Translations under genes and position numbers: made by a program
Assembly (NCBI RefSeq): GCF_932526225.1
Contig: NC_064037.1
Span: forward strand, 15,562,601-15,626,600
Length of the DNA: 64,000 bases
Source: Nematostella vectensis
Taxonomy: Eukaryota > Cnidaria > Anthozoa > Actiniaria > Edwardsiidae
Direction of reading: 5' to 3'
The notes under the pieces: model-generated
What the model was told of the DNA's origin: nothing
The model's database searches: none
Seen by the model: the letters and a program-made list of their open reading frames with translations, nothing else
Shown here: piece after piece, positions 1 to 11,500 of the stretch
Numbering within the stretch: the first letter of the stretch is position 1
How the letters are laid out: each line of letters starts with the position of its first letter

Positions 1-339
1 GTGCTCCAACGCGAACTTCAAAGTGTAGCAAGCCTGTGGAATACCCATCGTATTCGACCCTCAACAAGAAGCAACAGTTCCCCTCCTGGTCGACCCTGCT
101 TTCTTTACCACTATCCCGAGATGACAGGAGGTCAAGAATGCAGGTTTAATGTTGACGCCGATAATTTAGATGTTGCCAGAGAACTTTGCTGCCATGACTT
201 GCCCCAAAATTCATCACCCAACTTTACTGAACTTGCTGAACTGATCATGAGGGAAGAAGGATTAAGAATGCAAGAAAATGGCAATGATGCACGAGCTTTG
301 TATCTTACTCTTATCCAAGAGATTGAAAGAATAATGTAA
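1..339 (+). CDS. Integrase-core (DDE-type) protein, C-terminal fragment
   Basis: The frame is open from the left edge to a TAA at 337-339, so about 112 C-terminal residues are visible and the start lies outside the window. The segment with WNTHRIRPS followed by PPGRP and a YHYPE-like motif resembles the C-terminal part of the integrase-core proteins that occur in many copies in cnidarian and fish genomes. In those proteins this region follows the catalytic DDE core, which is not in this window. It lies on the strand opposite LZTR1, in what is probably a LZTR1 intron or its flank. It is probably a transposon-derived gene or relic. Whether it is intact or expressed cannot be told from the fragment. 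Confidence 0.55.
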   Translation: MLQRELQSVASLWNTHRIRPSTRSNSSPPGRPCFLYHYPEMTGGQECRFNVDADNLDVARELCCHDLPQNSSPNFTELAELIMREEGLRMQENGNDARALYLTLIQEIERIM

Positions 340-2306
340 CTTTCTGCTGTTCTCCAGTTTAAATCATTCCGCACAGACGCGAGTAATTTGTTGTACATTG
401 TTACCGCAGCCTATGGAAATAGACTATTCTTACTTTCTTCACTTAAGTAGGCCACTTTGTTTTACTGATAGAAGATACTCCATTACATTTTGTCGGTATT
501 TGCGTTCCAGTTGGACCCAAAAGTTTTTGCACATGGTTCCGGGCCTTCTTAACGCAGCATTGTGTTAGGGAAAATGTCAGACAAGCTTAACGTGATTTTG
601 TTCTTTCTAAAATAAATATTGTTACCACATGGAAACGCAGCGTTTGTTTCTTAAAATTCTTGTGTGCAACGAAGCATATTAGGGAGCAGATTAAAACACT
701 TGCAATTTGGATAAAGGAGGTGACGGTCACCGTCTGATATCCCACACCCCCTCTGATTTTGAACACCTTACTTTTCTTTGTAAGAGTGCTGTTCAAAATC
801 TAAGAGCATTAGATAAAATGATGGGAATTGTTTGATGTGGTTCTCGTCGAATTTAGTTTCATAACTAAGAGCTATTTAAAATTTGTATTTGAATTTTTAA
901 TACATTTTTTTCTAATTCTAGGTGGTAGGCTGCTGTCAACCCCCCCCCCCACCCCTCCCTAAATTGGGTCTAGCCTGAGGGTACCTCTTTTTACCTTTTC
1001 CCTTAGCCTCTCTCCTAATTGCGCTCGTAAAGAATTCAGACAGCGAACGTGAAACTTTCTAATTACGATTCATTCTGAAGACGCTTTGAAATCCAAAACA
1101 ATTCCTTGTAGGCCCACTACGCTTGCTGATTTTCAATATTCATGAATGAAAATGTGTTAACACTCTCACAAGAAATCCGACTAAATTTGGAAGTATGCTA
1201 TGATCTTATTTACCTCACAAACATACAAAATAATGCTGCATATCCTTCAGAGAACAAAACATTGAAGAACGCTACGTACCATAGTACCAATGGAAAAGCG
1301 TTTTTTTGATACAGTGTTCTTGCCTTAAAGTGGCCCGCGGGTAATTATTCCAAAGCTGCATTTCTGAAATAATTACCCACGGGCCACCTTAAATTATACT
1401 GGTTAGAAATGGGTAGAACCCAGGTAGGTACTTTATTTATGGTGAATTATTGTGTCACTGGATGTACATTGGAAAGTAAGGCCATAACTAAAAAAAGATA
1501 AAACTCACGAAAAAAATAAAACTCTCGAAAAAAAATGAAACTCACGAAAAAAATTAACTAACGAAAAAATTAAGTAAAACTCACGAAAAAATATTAAAAC
1601 TCACGAAAAAAAACACAAAACTCACAAAAAAAAAAAGACACGAGAAATTGAAAACGTCCTCACGACGCACGAAATAAAATTGCAGTAGGTTTTTCAAACG
1701 TCGCTTCCCGGGCTCCGTAAAATTCAGTTCGAAACATCGCACTCTTATGAAGAATATCTCTCTTTTTTTTACGAGAAATAGAGGTAAGAACCCTAAAAGA
1801 ACACATCAGCTGTGCAATTAAATGTTTTGTTTTTCAAAATTTAGCCAAATTACGCGGGATTACGTGGAAATTTGTGGATTACGCGGATTACGCGAAAAAA
1901 GCCAAATTAGGCGCTTCCGCACAAGCGCGTAATTCCAGAAGCCCTGTAGAAATTTAACAAAGGGTCCAAAGTCATAGCCATGTATTAACTGTTTGCTTGT
2001 GGCCTAGAGCACACGCATGTTCCCACTTATCTATCAATGAAAGAAGCATTAATGGGCAATTTTCAGAATAAAGCTAACCTTCAAAATTAGAGTTACTCAG
2101 GCGATATTTCATTTGCTTTTTAGAGAGATTATCCAAAGGTAGGTAGCTACCAGGGGTGTATCTAGTGCTTCTCAAAGGGGAGCACCAGAAGATAATATTT
2201 CAGCTCCCAAACATTACGAAACTCTATCCTAATGGGACGGAACTCCACATCCCCACCCCCTGGATACAGGACTGATTATGCCCTTGCATAATGATCTGTT
2301 TGGTAC
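340..2306. other. Non-coding stretch left of the last visible LZTR1 exon
   Basis: I see no exon on either strand. The stretch holds an A-rich block (about 1495-1640) in which a 'aaactcacgaaaaaa'-like unit of roughly 17 bp recurs imperfectly. It also holds the TTAA-flanked hairpin at 1325-1392 and a degenerate MITE-like patch near 2153-2275 that begins with CAGGGGTGTAT. It is probably the large intron after LZTR1 exon 8. Confidence 0.5.
1325..1392. mobile_element. 68-bp hairpin bounded by TTAA
   Basis: Inverted arms (GTGGCCCGCGGGTAATTATT and its near-complement AATAATTACCCACGGGCCAC) surround a loop of about 15 bp, and both ends are TTAA. TTAA is the target duplication typical of piggyBac-class elements, so this may be a minimal piggyBac-like MITE. 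With one copy in view this is only a suggestion. Confidence 0.45.
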
Positions 2307-5300
2307 CTGTGTAGGTCAGCTGGCAGTGCATTATCTGCAACACCCCCATACACATAGAGATGCCTGTCATATGCAACCATAGTATGCCCATAGCGGCGTT
2401 GAGGGGGAGGGGCGGATCCTCGCAGTAAGTGTGCAGCAGGAATGAGACTCCATCTAAAAAAAAGAGAAGACATATCAACAAATTTTCCAATACCAATAAT
2501 TGGAATGAAGGATGTGTTGATTATTGCTAGAAACGTAGTACAGCATAGTACCTCTATTATTCAGCCACCAACTTAAAATAGAACTGCTCTTAAGGAGTGT
2601 TCATTAAATACACCGAAGGGGGGGGGGGGGGAGATATTTACTCTCAAGACACCTTAAAACTCAGAGCCCTCCTTTCATTGCAAACTTTTTTTTAGTGCCT
2701 CCCCTTTCAGAACCCCAAAATTTTCAGTCCCCCCCCCTTAAAACCTCAAAAAACAAAAAGTCTTTAAATCTGGAAAATGAATACTGCGAAGTTGCCCTCC
2801 TTGTCCAAGTTGCTGATCCAGTCAATTTATCATTATTTCAGAGTCTGACATCTCTTCTTCCAGCTTTAGGTTTGGCCTTCACAATTTCATAATTTTTTTG
2901 CATGTAGAATCATGTAAAATGGTGTAGGGTTGGGTTGCAGGGTGGCAAAGAAAAAGTCACATGGTCAGTTAACTAATTATCTGTTAACTAATAATAAACA
3001 GTATTGGTAAATCCAACTGTTGTATACTGAAAGCTGGATCAGTGAATCCAACTTTCATCTACTGAAAGCTGAAGAATCTATACTATGGTTTTATAAAGAC
3101 AAAAGTATTAAAAAATGGTCACTTGGCTTAATATTCAATCTATATTTGTGCTACAAACTAGATCACATCAGCAAAATCTTAAAGCTGAAAAGTATGGCTC
3201 CTAAAAAATTTAGAGCCCCCCTTTAGAGGACGGGTTTTTTTCGGAGCCACCCCATTTGGTGGCTAAACATTTTCGGAGCCTCCCCTCAATATCTTTCCCT
3301 CCCCTCTTCGGTGTAATTAAAAAACACTCTCTTATTAAGCTCAAAACTGCTATATTATTATTATTATTTATTTATTCTGACCTGTTTTCTTTGAAGCTAA
3401 ATTGGAACATATCATTGGTAATTTTGGCACCACTTTGCCCTGAGAAAACAAACATGCTGTCTCTCGCCACGGCGACAGGAAAGTTACAACATGTTGGTGG
3501 GCGATCTCCATACTGCTGTACCTGCACAGCAACATCATAGTGTGTTAAAGTAGTGGTTAATTGACAGTGTTAATACACAAATAACCCACAAATAGAGCTA
3601 GAGTGTATCAAAGCATGTGAGGAGCTGATTCATGTATTTATCCAGGGTTGTGGCTAGTATGAGGGCAAAGGGAGCATTGAGCAGGCCCTGCCCCACCACA
3701 CCTCTGAAAAGCCTGAATTTTCCCCCTCCCCCTTCCACATCAAAGGAATCACTGGGTAAATGTTGTCATGCTTGCCATGTGTGGCTTTCCGCTGTCCTAC
3801 GGAAACCTTTATCACATACCATCCGCTGGCTTACAGGACTGAATATATGCATGCTATAAACATGGACCACTCCTTCAGTTTGTCTGCTATATGGTATATG
3901 TAGTTCTACTAAGGTGCATAATGATGTTTCCTCCAGTGATGATTTTTCCTCATCACAAGCAAGCTGATTAGAACATTTTGACTGATGTGCTTACTTACAA
4001 CTATGTGAACTTAAAATTCTGCTTGGGAGAACTTTGAATCTATTTTGAATTAGAAAATAATAGGGAAGAACTGAGCTCTCACTGCAAAACAGAAGGCGTC
4101 TGATTGAGATATTGAATACTAAAAAGAACCTGATACTACCTCTTGCCAGTGAGGATTAGCATCAGATAGCTGTATTATCCACATGTCATTCAGCCTTTTA
4201 TTGCCATCATATCCTGCAAATATCCACAGAGTATCTCTGTAAATGGCAGCCCCATGAGCTGATCTTGCAGGTGGCAGCCTAATAGGAAAGAAAAACCAAT
4301 AATTGCTAAGTAGGATGATTGTTGGGTGAGTAAGTGAGTAAGTAAGTGAGTGAGTGAGTGAGTGAGTGAGTGAGTGAGTGAGTGAGTGAGAGAGTGAGAG
4401 AGTGAGTAAGTGAGTGAGTGAGTGAGTGAGTGAGTGAGTGAGTGAGTGAGTGAGTGAGTGAGTGAGTGAGTGAGTGAGTGAGTGAGTGAGTGAGAGAGTG
4501 AGAGAGTGAGTCAGTGAGCGAGCGAGCGAGCGAACAAGTGAGTGGGTGAGTGAGTGAATAAATAATAAGTAGGATGATTGTTGGGTGAGTGAGTGAGTGA
4601 GTGAGTGAGTGAGTGAGTGAGTGAGTGAGTGAGTGAGTGAGTGAGTGAGTGAGAGAAAGAGTGAGTGAGTGAGTGAGTGAGAGAGTGAGTGAGCCAGCAA
4701 GCGAGTGAATGGGTGAGTGAGTGAATAAATAATTTATGTAACAATGCAGAAATATTGAGGTGTACATTCATCAGTTTTGTTATATATCTCCTTTAGTTAC
4801 TGTTACTGACCTGCCTTCAACATTCCATTCAATCCACTGCCCAGCATTAAAGCGGTATTCAAATAGATCATTCTTATTTTGTAAGTTTGAGTTGGAATAA
4901 AGGTCACCTAAAACAAATAAATAAGGTTTATATCTCAGGTAATAATATACTGATATTGCTAAAAGTATTAGAGCATCAGAATTGTCTCTGTTACCTGTGT
5001 AACCACCAAAGATCAACATGCTCTGTCCATATATCACGGCTGAATGGTGGTACCGTGGAGCAGGAGGGGCCCCCTTGGTGACGGCCCTGTCAAGCACACA
5101 AATGATACATAATAAGCTCTTGCTCAAGAGCAGATTCAGAATTTCATAAAGGGGGATGGACATAAGTTATCAGACAATCGTTCTATACAAAACAAACAAA
5201 AAAATTAATGATAATGTTTATTTATTGCTATTGTAATTTGAAGCTAGATTAGATACACCCAGTGTCAGGACAGATAACACTCAAGATATACAATAGATTA

Positions 5301-7140
5301 CATATTCCTCACTGTGGAAAAATTGACAAATAATGTGTTTTTACCAAAAGTCTTCGATTCTTTGATAGTTTCTGATCTAATACTATTAGATAGACTGTAT
5401 ACAACAAGATAAAATACAATTCTTATTATTCCAAGAGGGTGACTTGGCTAAGTATTCTCACAGGGTGATGAAGAGTATTTTCTTGATTCGTGATTGGCTT
5501 AAAATTAAATTCGTAATTCGTGAAAAGCCTAAAAATAAATTCTTGAATCATGTTCGAGTACTCTTTCGTGTTCCGTGATTGGGGTACTTTTACTTTTGTG
5601 ACTCGTGATTTCGCATGGCTAAATTCGTAAAATGTAACCGTAGACACCGATAATTATTAAATCACGAAATTCATGTAAAGAGAGTGACTGCAAAACAGTG
5701 CTCAACTTGACAGGAGCTGTAGTACAATCACTCTGCATCGATTGTAACAGTTTTTTTCGCCATTCATACATTAATATATAGAAGTAAACTTTGATATCAT
5801 TGTTTGTAAGTTTAACTGAGGAGTGGATCAACTGCAGCATTGATCTATGTATATTAAATCATATATTCAGGAGCAAAGCAAAAGTTAAAACCATGGTTCT
5901 TGAAAGCTTCTTATTTTAAATTCGTGATTCATGATGAGAACCCCCTCTTCACCACCTTGCTCTAACTCATGGCCCTCTAGATCTGCCCCTGCTGCTGTTG
6001 TTTGTTTGTTTGTTGTTTTTGATGTTGTTATTGTAAAAACTAGAAACTGACTCACCTGCTCCAAGAGCACTCCTTGATGTCAAATCTCAACATGTCATTC
6101 AGCATTCTTTTACTGCAGTATAAAATGGATTCAAGCCATTAGACATAAAAGGGCAAGAAAATGTCAATGAGATTGGTACAATAAGCACAAGTACGGTAAC
6201 TTTGGTTTGGGCAGGTTTGACATTGGTCTTTGCTACCATTTTCAGCGACAGTGTAGCTCTTACAATACTAATGAATGTGAATGTACATGGTCACTATTGG
6301 TAATTGATTATTTGATTTATAAGACTTGTAACAGTAATCCATGCTTAAAATTAAAATATTTAGTGATAAAATCAAGACTTGGCTCAAAGAACAATACATT
6401 GAGATAGTGTACTGTCTACAGATGAATAGAAAAACTACCTGTCATTTGATCAGGGAAGTGTAAGGAGATGGGATTGCAACTGCACAAATTAAACAATTTC
6501 AATCACACATTCTATGTTTGGGTCCTACAGAGCATCAAAATCTGTGTATTGCTTGTTGAATTTTGATACTTTACACACAAATAACAAAATAGGTCGATAG
6601 CAAGATACCTAAAGCTTCTACATCTGAAAATCAGGGCTTGTTAGAGGTAGTGTTCACGGCAAAATGTGTACTGATGCTTGTAGTGAAAGGCGCGAAACAA
6701 ACATTTCAAACTGCCGTAGCCAATCAGAGTGCACCATTCACCTTTAATACAGTATATTCAGTTGCGATTCCATCTCCTTATACACTTCCCTGATTTGATA
6801 CAGTCTGCTCATTATGTATAATTATTTGCTATGCAAGTATCAGGCTTATAAAACAAATCACCATTTTCTTACCCATTATCACCCCCAAAGACGTACAGTG
6901 CATCACTCCATGCCACAATGGTATGCTTGCTCCGCCTGGGGATCAAAGGGGAGAGAGGGCCACTTAATTAGTCTGGTCACGTAGGCATGGGAAGGAGGGC
7001 ATAATTCAAGAGTAGGTACTTATTTGGGAGTGGCAATAAAACCAGCATGCTTTGAACAAACATTTCCAAATAGTATTGACAGAGGGTGGAGGGGTTAGAC
7101 ATTGACATGGCTCTAAAGAAGGGTTCGGGACTGTGAGTCA

Positions 7141-7214
<74 letters not shown>

Positions 7215-8091
7215 AAAGTGATAATGCACTAATCATTTGAAACCCCCACCCAGGGAAGTGTGGGGATAATATGGGGTTTAGAGCACTTTTGAACAAGAAT
7301 TAATCCCGAGGGAGTGGGGAAATTAACAGTTTTTGACCCCAAGACTTGTCCCCACTATGATGGCTTGGGGACAAATGAATAACATCACAAATATATTTTG
7401 CAAAAGTCATGTCAGTTTCTGGTTTGAGACTCTTTGTCTTCTGTAGCAAGCAATTCCATGTATCAGCATGTGGCAAGCTGTATGGTGAAATGTTAAAAAA
7501 CAATTTGAAATGGTAACTAATGCCAGATGAAGATATTTTCCCATTATTTTGGTAACTATCATTTTCATAGTTTTTAGTACAAATGTACCCACTGAAGTGT
7601 ACTGGCTTTGAAAGATAAAGGCTTATTTCAGATGAATTGTTCTCAGGTAATTGCCTATAGTTTGCATCCCGAGGGGTAGGGGCATTTGACTGCAAGGGGG
7701 TGAGGCTTTTCTCTATTTTGTACAGGGTCAAAGACTAATCCCCCACCCTTGCCCGGGACCATGGGGGGGGGGGGGGGGGGGGGGGGGTAGGGGGTTCAAT
7801 TGACAAGTGCATAAGGAGTGGAGTGAATATTAAGAAACAATCTGTACCCACTATTTGCATCTCCCCTACAATAATGGTTAAAGAAACCCCCAACTTATCT
7901 GCCTTTTTCTTGTTCCATTTACATACGTATTTGACTCACTTTGCTCCCACAAACTCGTCACAATCCGGCATTTTTTTCCATCGGTTAGATTTCTCAAATG
8001 GACCAAAATCCAGCGACAGTGTGTCAATCACTTCAGCTGCGTCTTCCATCTTGAAGGCTGGCCTCTGATTTGATGCCTTGATGTTGCTCAT
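2307..8091 (-). CDS. LZTR1: LZTR1, N-terminal kelch half (8 exons, 3' part not visible)
   Basis: LZTR1 is a CUL3 ubiquitin-ligase adaptor that recruits RIT1/RAS-type GTPases. Coding exons on the minus strand: 8091-7940, 6935-6873, 6112-6056, 5086-4995, 4907-4811, 4278-4140, 3521-3382, 2453-2307. All phases are consistent and together they encode 295 residues. Diagnostic strings include [86 protein letters not shown] and [14 protein letters not shown]. These follow human LZTR1 kelch blades in order with family-typical intron positions. The start ATG at 8091 has the short acidic leader before LDFGPFE. The C-terminal BTB and BACK domains (family length about 840 aa) are not found in 1-2306. They probably lie left of the window, although truncation cannot be excluded. 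The gene is head-to-head with the Sel1-repeat gene. Confidence 0.93.
4324..4730. repeat. (GTGA)n array filling LZTR1 intron 5
   Basis: About 400 bp of GTGA/AGTG tetranucleotide with scattered interruptions lies between exons 5 and 6, starting about 45 bp upstream of the exon 6 acceptor (transcript sense). A roughly 250-bp unit that includes the leader 'taggatgattgttgggtgag' occurs twice (near 4312 and 4568), so the array has been duplicated as a block. It has no stops in several minus frames, giving spurious leucine/threonine/histidine/serine ORFs. Confidence 0.9.
6451..6792. mobile_element. hAT-like MITE in LZTR1 intron 2
   Basis: Terminal inverted repeats of about 34 bp begin CAGGGAAGTGTAAGGAGATG and end with the complement (CATCTCCTTATACACTTCCC then TG). 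The ends are flanked by a perfect 7-bp direct repeat, atttgat (6444-6450 and 6793-6799). The CAGGG terminus and a 7-8 bp duplication are typical of hAT elements. It has no coding capacity and is 342 bp long. Confidence 0.75.
7145..7206. repeat. (AT)n microsatellite
   Basis: An uninterrupted run of about 31 AT dinucleotides lies in LZTR1 intron 1. A long poly-G run (about 7764-7787) lies in the same intron. Confidence 0.95.
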
Positions 8092-8536
8092 ACTTGCAGT
8101 AGTTGTACCGTAGAAGATACCTTTATCTGTAATAGATGCAGAAGGAACGAGCCCCAGTGAAATGGTCTCACGTTTTGGTCATTTTAGAAGACTTGTAGCT
8201 AACACAACTTCAAAAGTAGTAAACGGAACTCGAGAGGACTGAGCCCATTTGGGTGGTTATGAGATTTTCGAGAGCTTCTATTTAACACATCACATCTTCT
8301 CTTCCTCGTTTCTCTCGATTTCCGATTTGACAACCTGCCCCGGTTTATACGAGTTTGGCATTTATAACAAGCCTTTCTATTGGTTCTTTTTATAACTTGT
8401 CCAATTGAAATCGATGTTAGAAACAACATCAGCATGACGTCATTTGTTTTTGAGCTAAAAAGCCAATCAAATGTGGCGTTAGAAATTTTGTCCTCCGACC
8501 GTTATCTGAGGGAAGCTGGTACGAGATTTAGACAAA
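8092..8536. promoter_or_regulatory. Shared divergent promoter, LZTR1 / Sel1-repeat gene
   Basis: The two start codons are 445 bp apart and point away from each other, so both 5' UTRs and core promoters must share this stretch unless upstream non-coding exons exist. I see no convincing TATA box. The right half carries several CG dinucleotides (for example around 8495-8535), unlike the flanking introns. Confidence 0.5.
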
Positions 8537-11500
8537 ATGGCGGCTCGGTTGAGCCGGGTTTTGCACTTACGAAATAAAGCGCTATTTTCGGGCATACGGC
8601 GCCTTGCTCAATGGGAAACTTTACAAAGTAATGGTCCATTAAGGCAATATTGTGTTCGCACTGTTTTATACGAAAAGGCCCAGGCTGTCAGGTATTCAAA
8701 AGCAAAGACGTGGATCACAAACCATGGAATTCACGACGCCTACATTGTGACATGTCAAAGGAGTATTACAACTTTTTCACGAGCAAATGACTCAAGCATC
8801 GACAAAGAGCAGGTTTTAGGCAAGCGTTACTGTGACCATTAACTCCAACTTTTTTATTATCTTTGCCCGCATTCCCCTTCCTCCGCATAGGTTAGTTGAA
8901 CCCCCCTCCCCCCCCCCTCCCCCGAGGGCCGTAGCAGGGGGTGGGGCAGTGGGGGCATGTGCCCCCCCCCAATATTTGAAAAAAAATATACGAGAAAATG
9001 ATCTGTAGTGGCGTGGCTGTGCCCCCGATATTTTCTTAATGTTTTTGTATTGTGCCCCTACAACACAGGCCTCCTATGGGACAGCCCCCTCCCAACTATC
9101 TGAAAACATATTCTGAATAATATATCTTCAGTCCCCCTAGCAGCTGATACAATATTCTTTTTATTGCTAATTAGTATAAATCTACTCACATACTATCACG
9201 AATCCTGCAATTTGATTGGCTACCGTACTCACTATCTATTGAGCGATAGATAGCGAGTAGCGAAAAAACTGAGTTTTTCGCAAAAACAACATAAATTTTT
9301 ATTAAAATCATCAGTTATTCGAAGAAAGTATGCAAGTAGATACTAAAACAATTAGACTATGCGTCCTCGTTTTCTATGAGTCACATACGCCCCTTGTTGA
9401 CTATCTTTTGACTCAGAGAAATCTCGAACTCGTAGTCTAATTGTTAAGTATAATTTCCATTCACTTCTCCCATTTACCTTTGATTGCAATTTCATTTTTG
9501 CCCCTAACCTACAAGTAGGGCTTTGCCGGTGAGTAAATTGGATCTGGCACTTGTCCCTAGGCAAATGGAACTGGAGATTCTGATTCTGTAAGAATCACAC
9601 AAGCCAGTGAAATATTACACAAGTCATTTAAAACCCCACCTCCATGGTCCTAGAGAAGGGTGGGGATTTGGTTTTAACCCTGAACAAAACTGATAAAAGC
9701 AACCACCCCCTTAGGAAAAACTCCAGTCAAGTTTCGTAACCCCTCAGGGTACAACTACTTGACGATAAGCCATCTGTAATGAGCCAGTGCTCTTGGGTCA
9801 TTTTTTTGTTTGAGTCAAAAACTGTCAATTCCACCACCACCCCCTCAGGACAGATTCTTGTTGTTCAAAAGTACTCACCATTTTAACCAACTCCTCACTG
9901 GGACCATAAGGGGGGGGGGGGGGGTAAATGACAAGTGGATACAGGGAAGGTTAGTGATTTTCACATGCATGGTAACAATTTTACAAAAACTTCCAGACAC
10001 AATAGATCCGCCAAACATTTGTGAAATGGATTGAATTTAGGCTTGGCATCATTGTTTACGAATACCTAATTTTTAATGACGTCATCAAGCGATGACATCA
10101 TCACACGACTTCACAACAGAAAAATTCTATAATTTAAGCTGTTAAAGTTTAAACATTTTTGTGAGGGTGGTGCCTACAAAGTAACTTATTAGTTTTGAAT
10201 TCTGCCAAATAATAAAATTTCGCTAAGTAAAGAGATATGTCCCAACACCCTTTAGATAGTCCTTCTCTATGCTCCACTTAATTGTGTTCTCTGGCATTTA
10301 TGCCTTACTAAGTGTTGTGTTTTAAGATAACTGTTTTCCCACTCAGTTCTGTATTCTGGTTGAAACTATTGCTTTAACTCTGCAGATTATAAAAGTATTC
10401 CCAGGCTTGTCCAGGAGAGCTTGGCAAATAAAGGTCATAAAGATGATGTTATCCAGAGCCAAATAGCCATTCTCAATAAACTGATGCAAGTCAGAGAGAA
10501 AACAGCAAATATTGATGCTGTCAAGGAAATGACAGACAAATGTAAGTTTTAATCTAATGAAATATATGGCCAGGCAAGCAAATAGTACTAAATGTAACAC
10601 TCTGTTTTCATTTGTAAAAAAAATAAAATGCTAGTTTTCACCAGGACGTAATGAGCAAGTGTAATGATAGAATTTTTTTCATACTTAAAACCAAGCATAA
10701 AAAATAAAATTCTTATATAATTAGATTCTTCTTCTGTTTAACTGGTTCAAACTTGTTTGTGGCTTGCATTTAATCTACAGTAGTTTTTGCATGCCAGCTA
10801 CAATAAAAGCGCAATAGCTCCTTATTCCTTGGATCCGACTCCATGCTATACACTCACCAACCACAAGGTTCACATCTCCTTGTAAATTTATAGAAATTGA
10901 AAAGTTTTATCAAATACTCCTAATTTCAGTGCCTGATAAACTGGTATATGAGCTTGCTGCCACCGTCTTTGGTCTTTCATCCATTGGTAAGTTGCCTATA
11001 AATATTGAGAATTTGAGATGTACTGTGCTGATGTTTGTATGTTTGTGGACACAGTTGGTGAGGATGCTATTGCAATGTCTGCTCCTCTTTTCCGATTTGC
11101 TAGCTTGGCCGGCAACACTGATGCAAAGTACACATATGCCAAGCTCCTGCAATTAGGTAGGTATTACAAGCTCCAGCTCTTCTTTTCTATCACCCTGAGG
11201 AAGGCTGTTGTACACAGCCGAAATATAGGTGCTGTTGACCATAACAAAGTGTTATGATTAAGTGTCTCTTGCTATTAGTTAAATTGTATCGAGAATCTAG
11301 TTTTGACAACACAAAGAGATGCTTGTGATTTATTAATATTTATTCTTATTTATATTGAAATACAGTATAATAAGACTGCTTTCTCTGTTTTCTCTGTAAG
11401 GCGAGGGTGTCAGTCCGGATCCAATAGAGGCAGGAAAAATGTTCAAAGAGCTTGCAGAAAAGGGTCACCCGTTTGCACAGGTAACCACAAGGACAATTTT

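Noticed and set aside
4119..4771. Minus-strand SLTHSLTH repeat proteins
   Set aside because: They are translations of the (GTGA)n array; only the segment 4140-4278 is a real LZTR1 exon.
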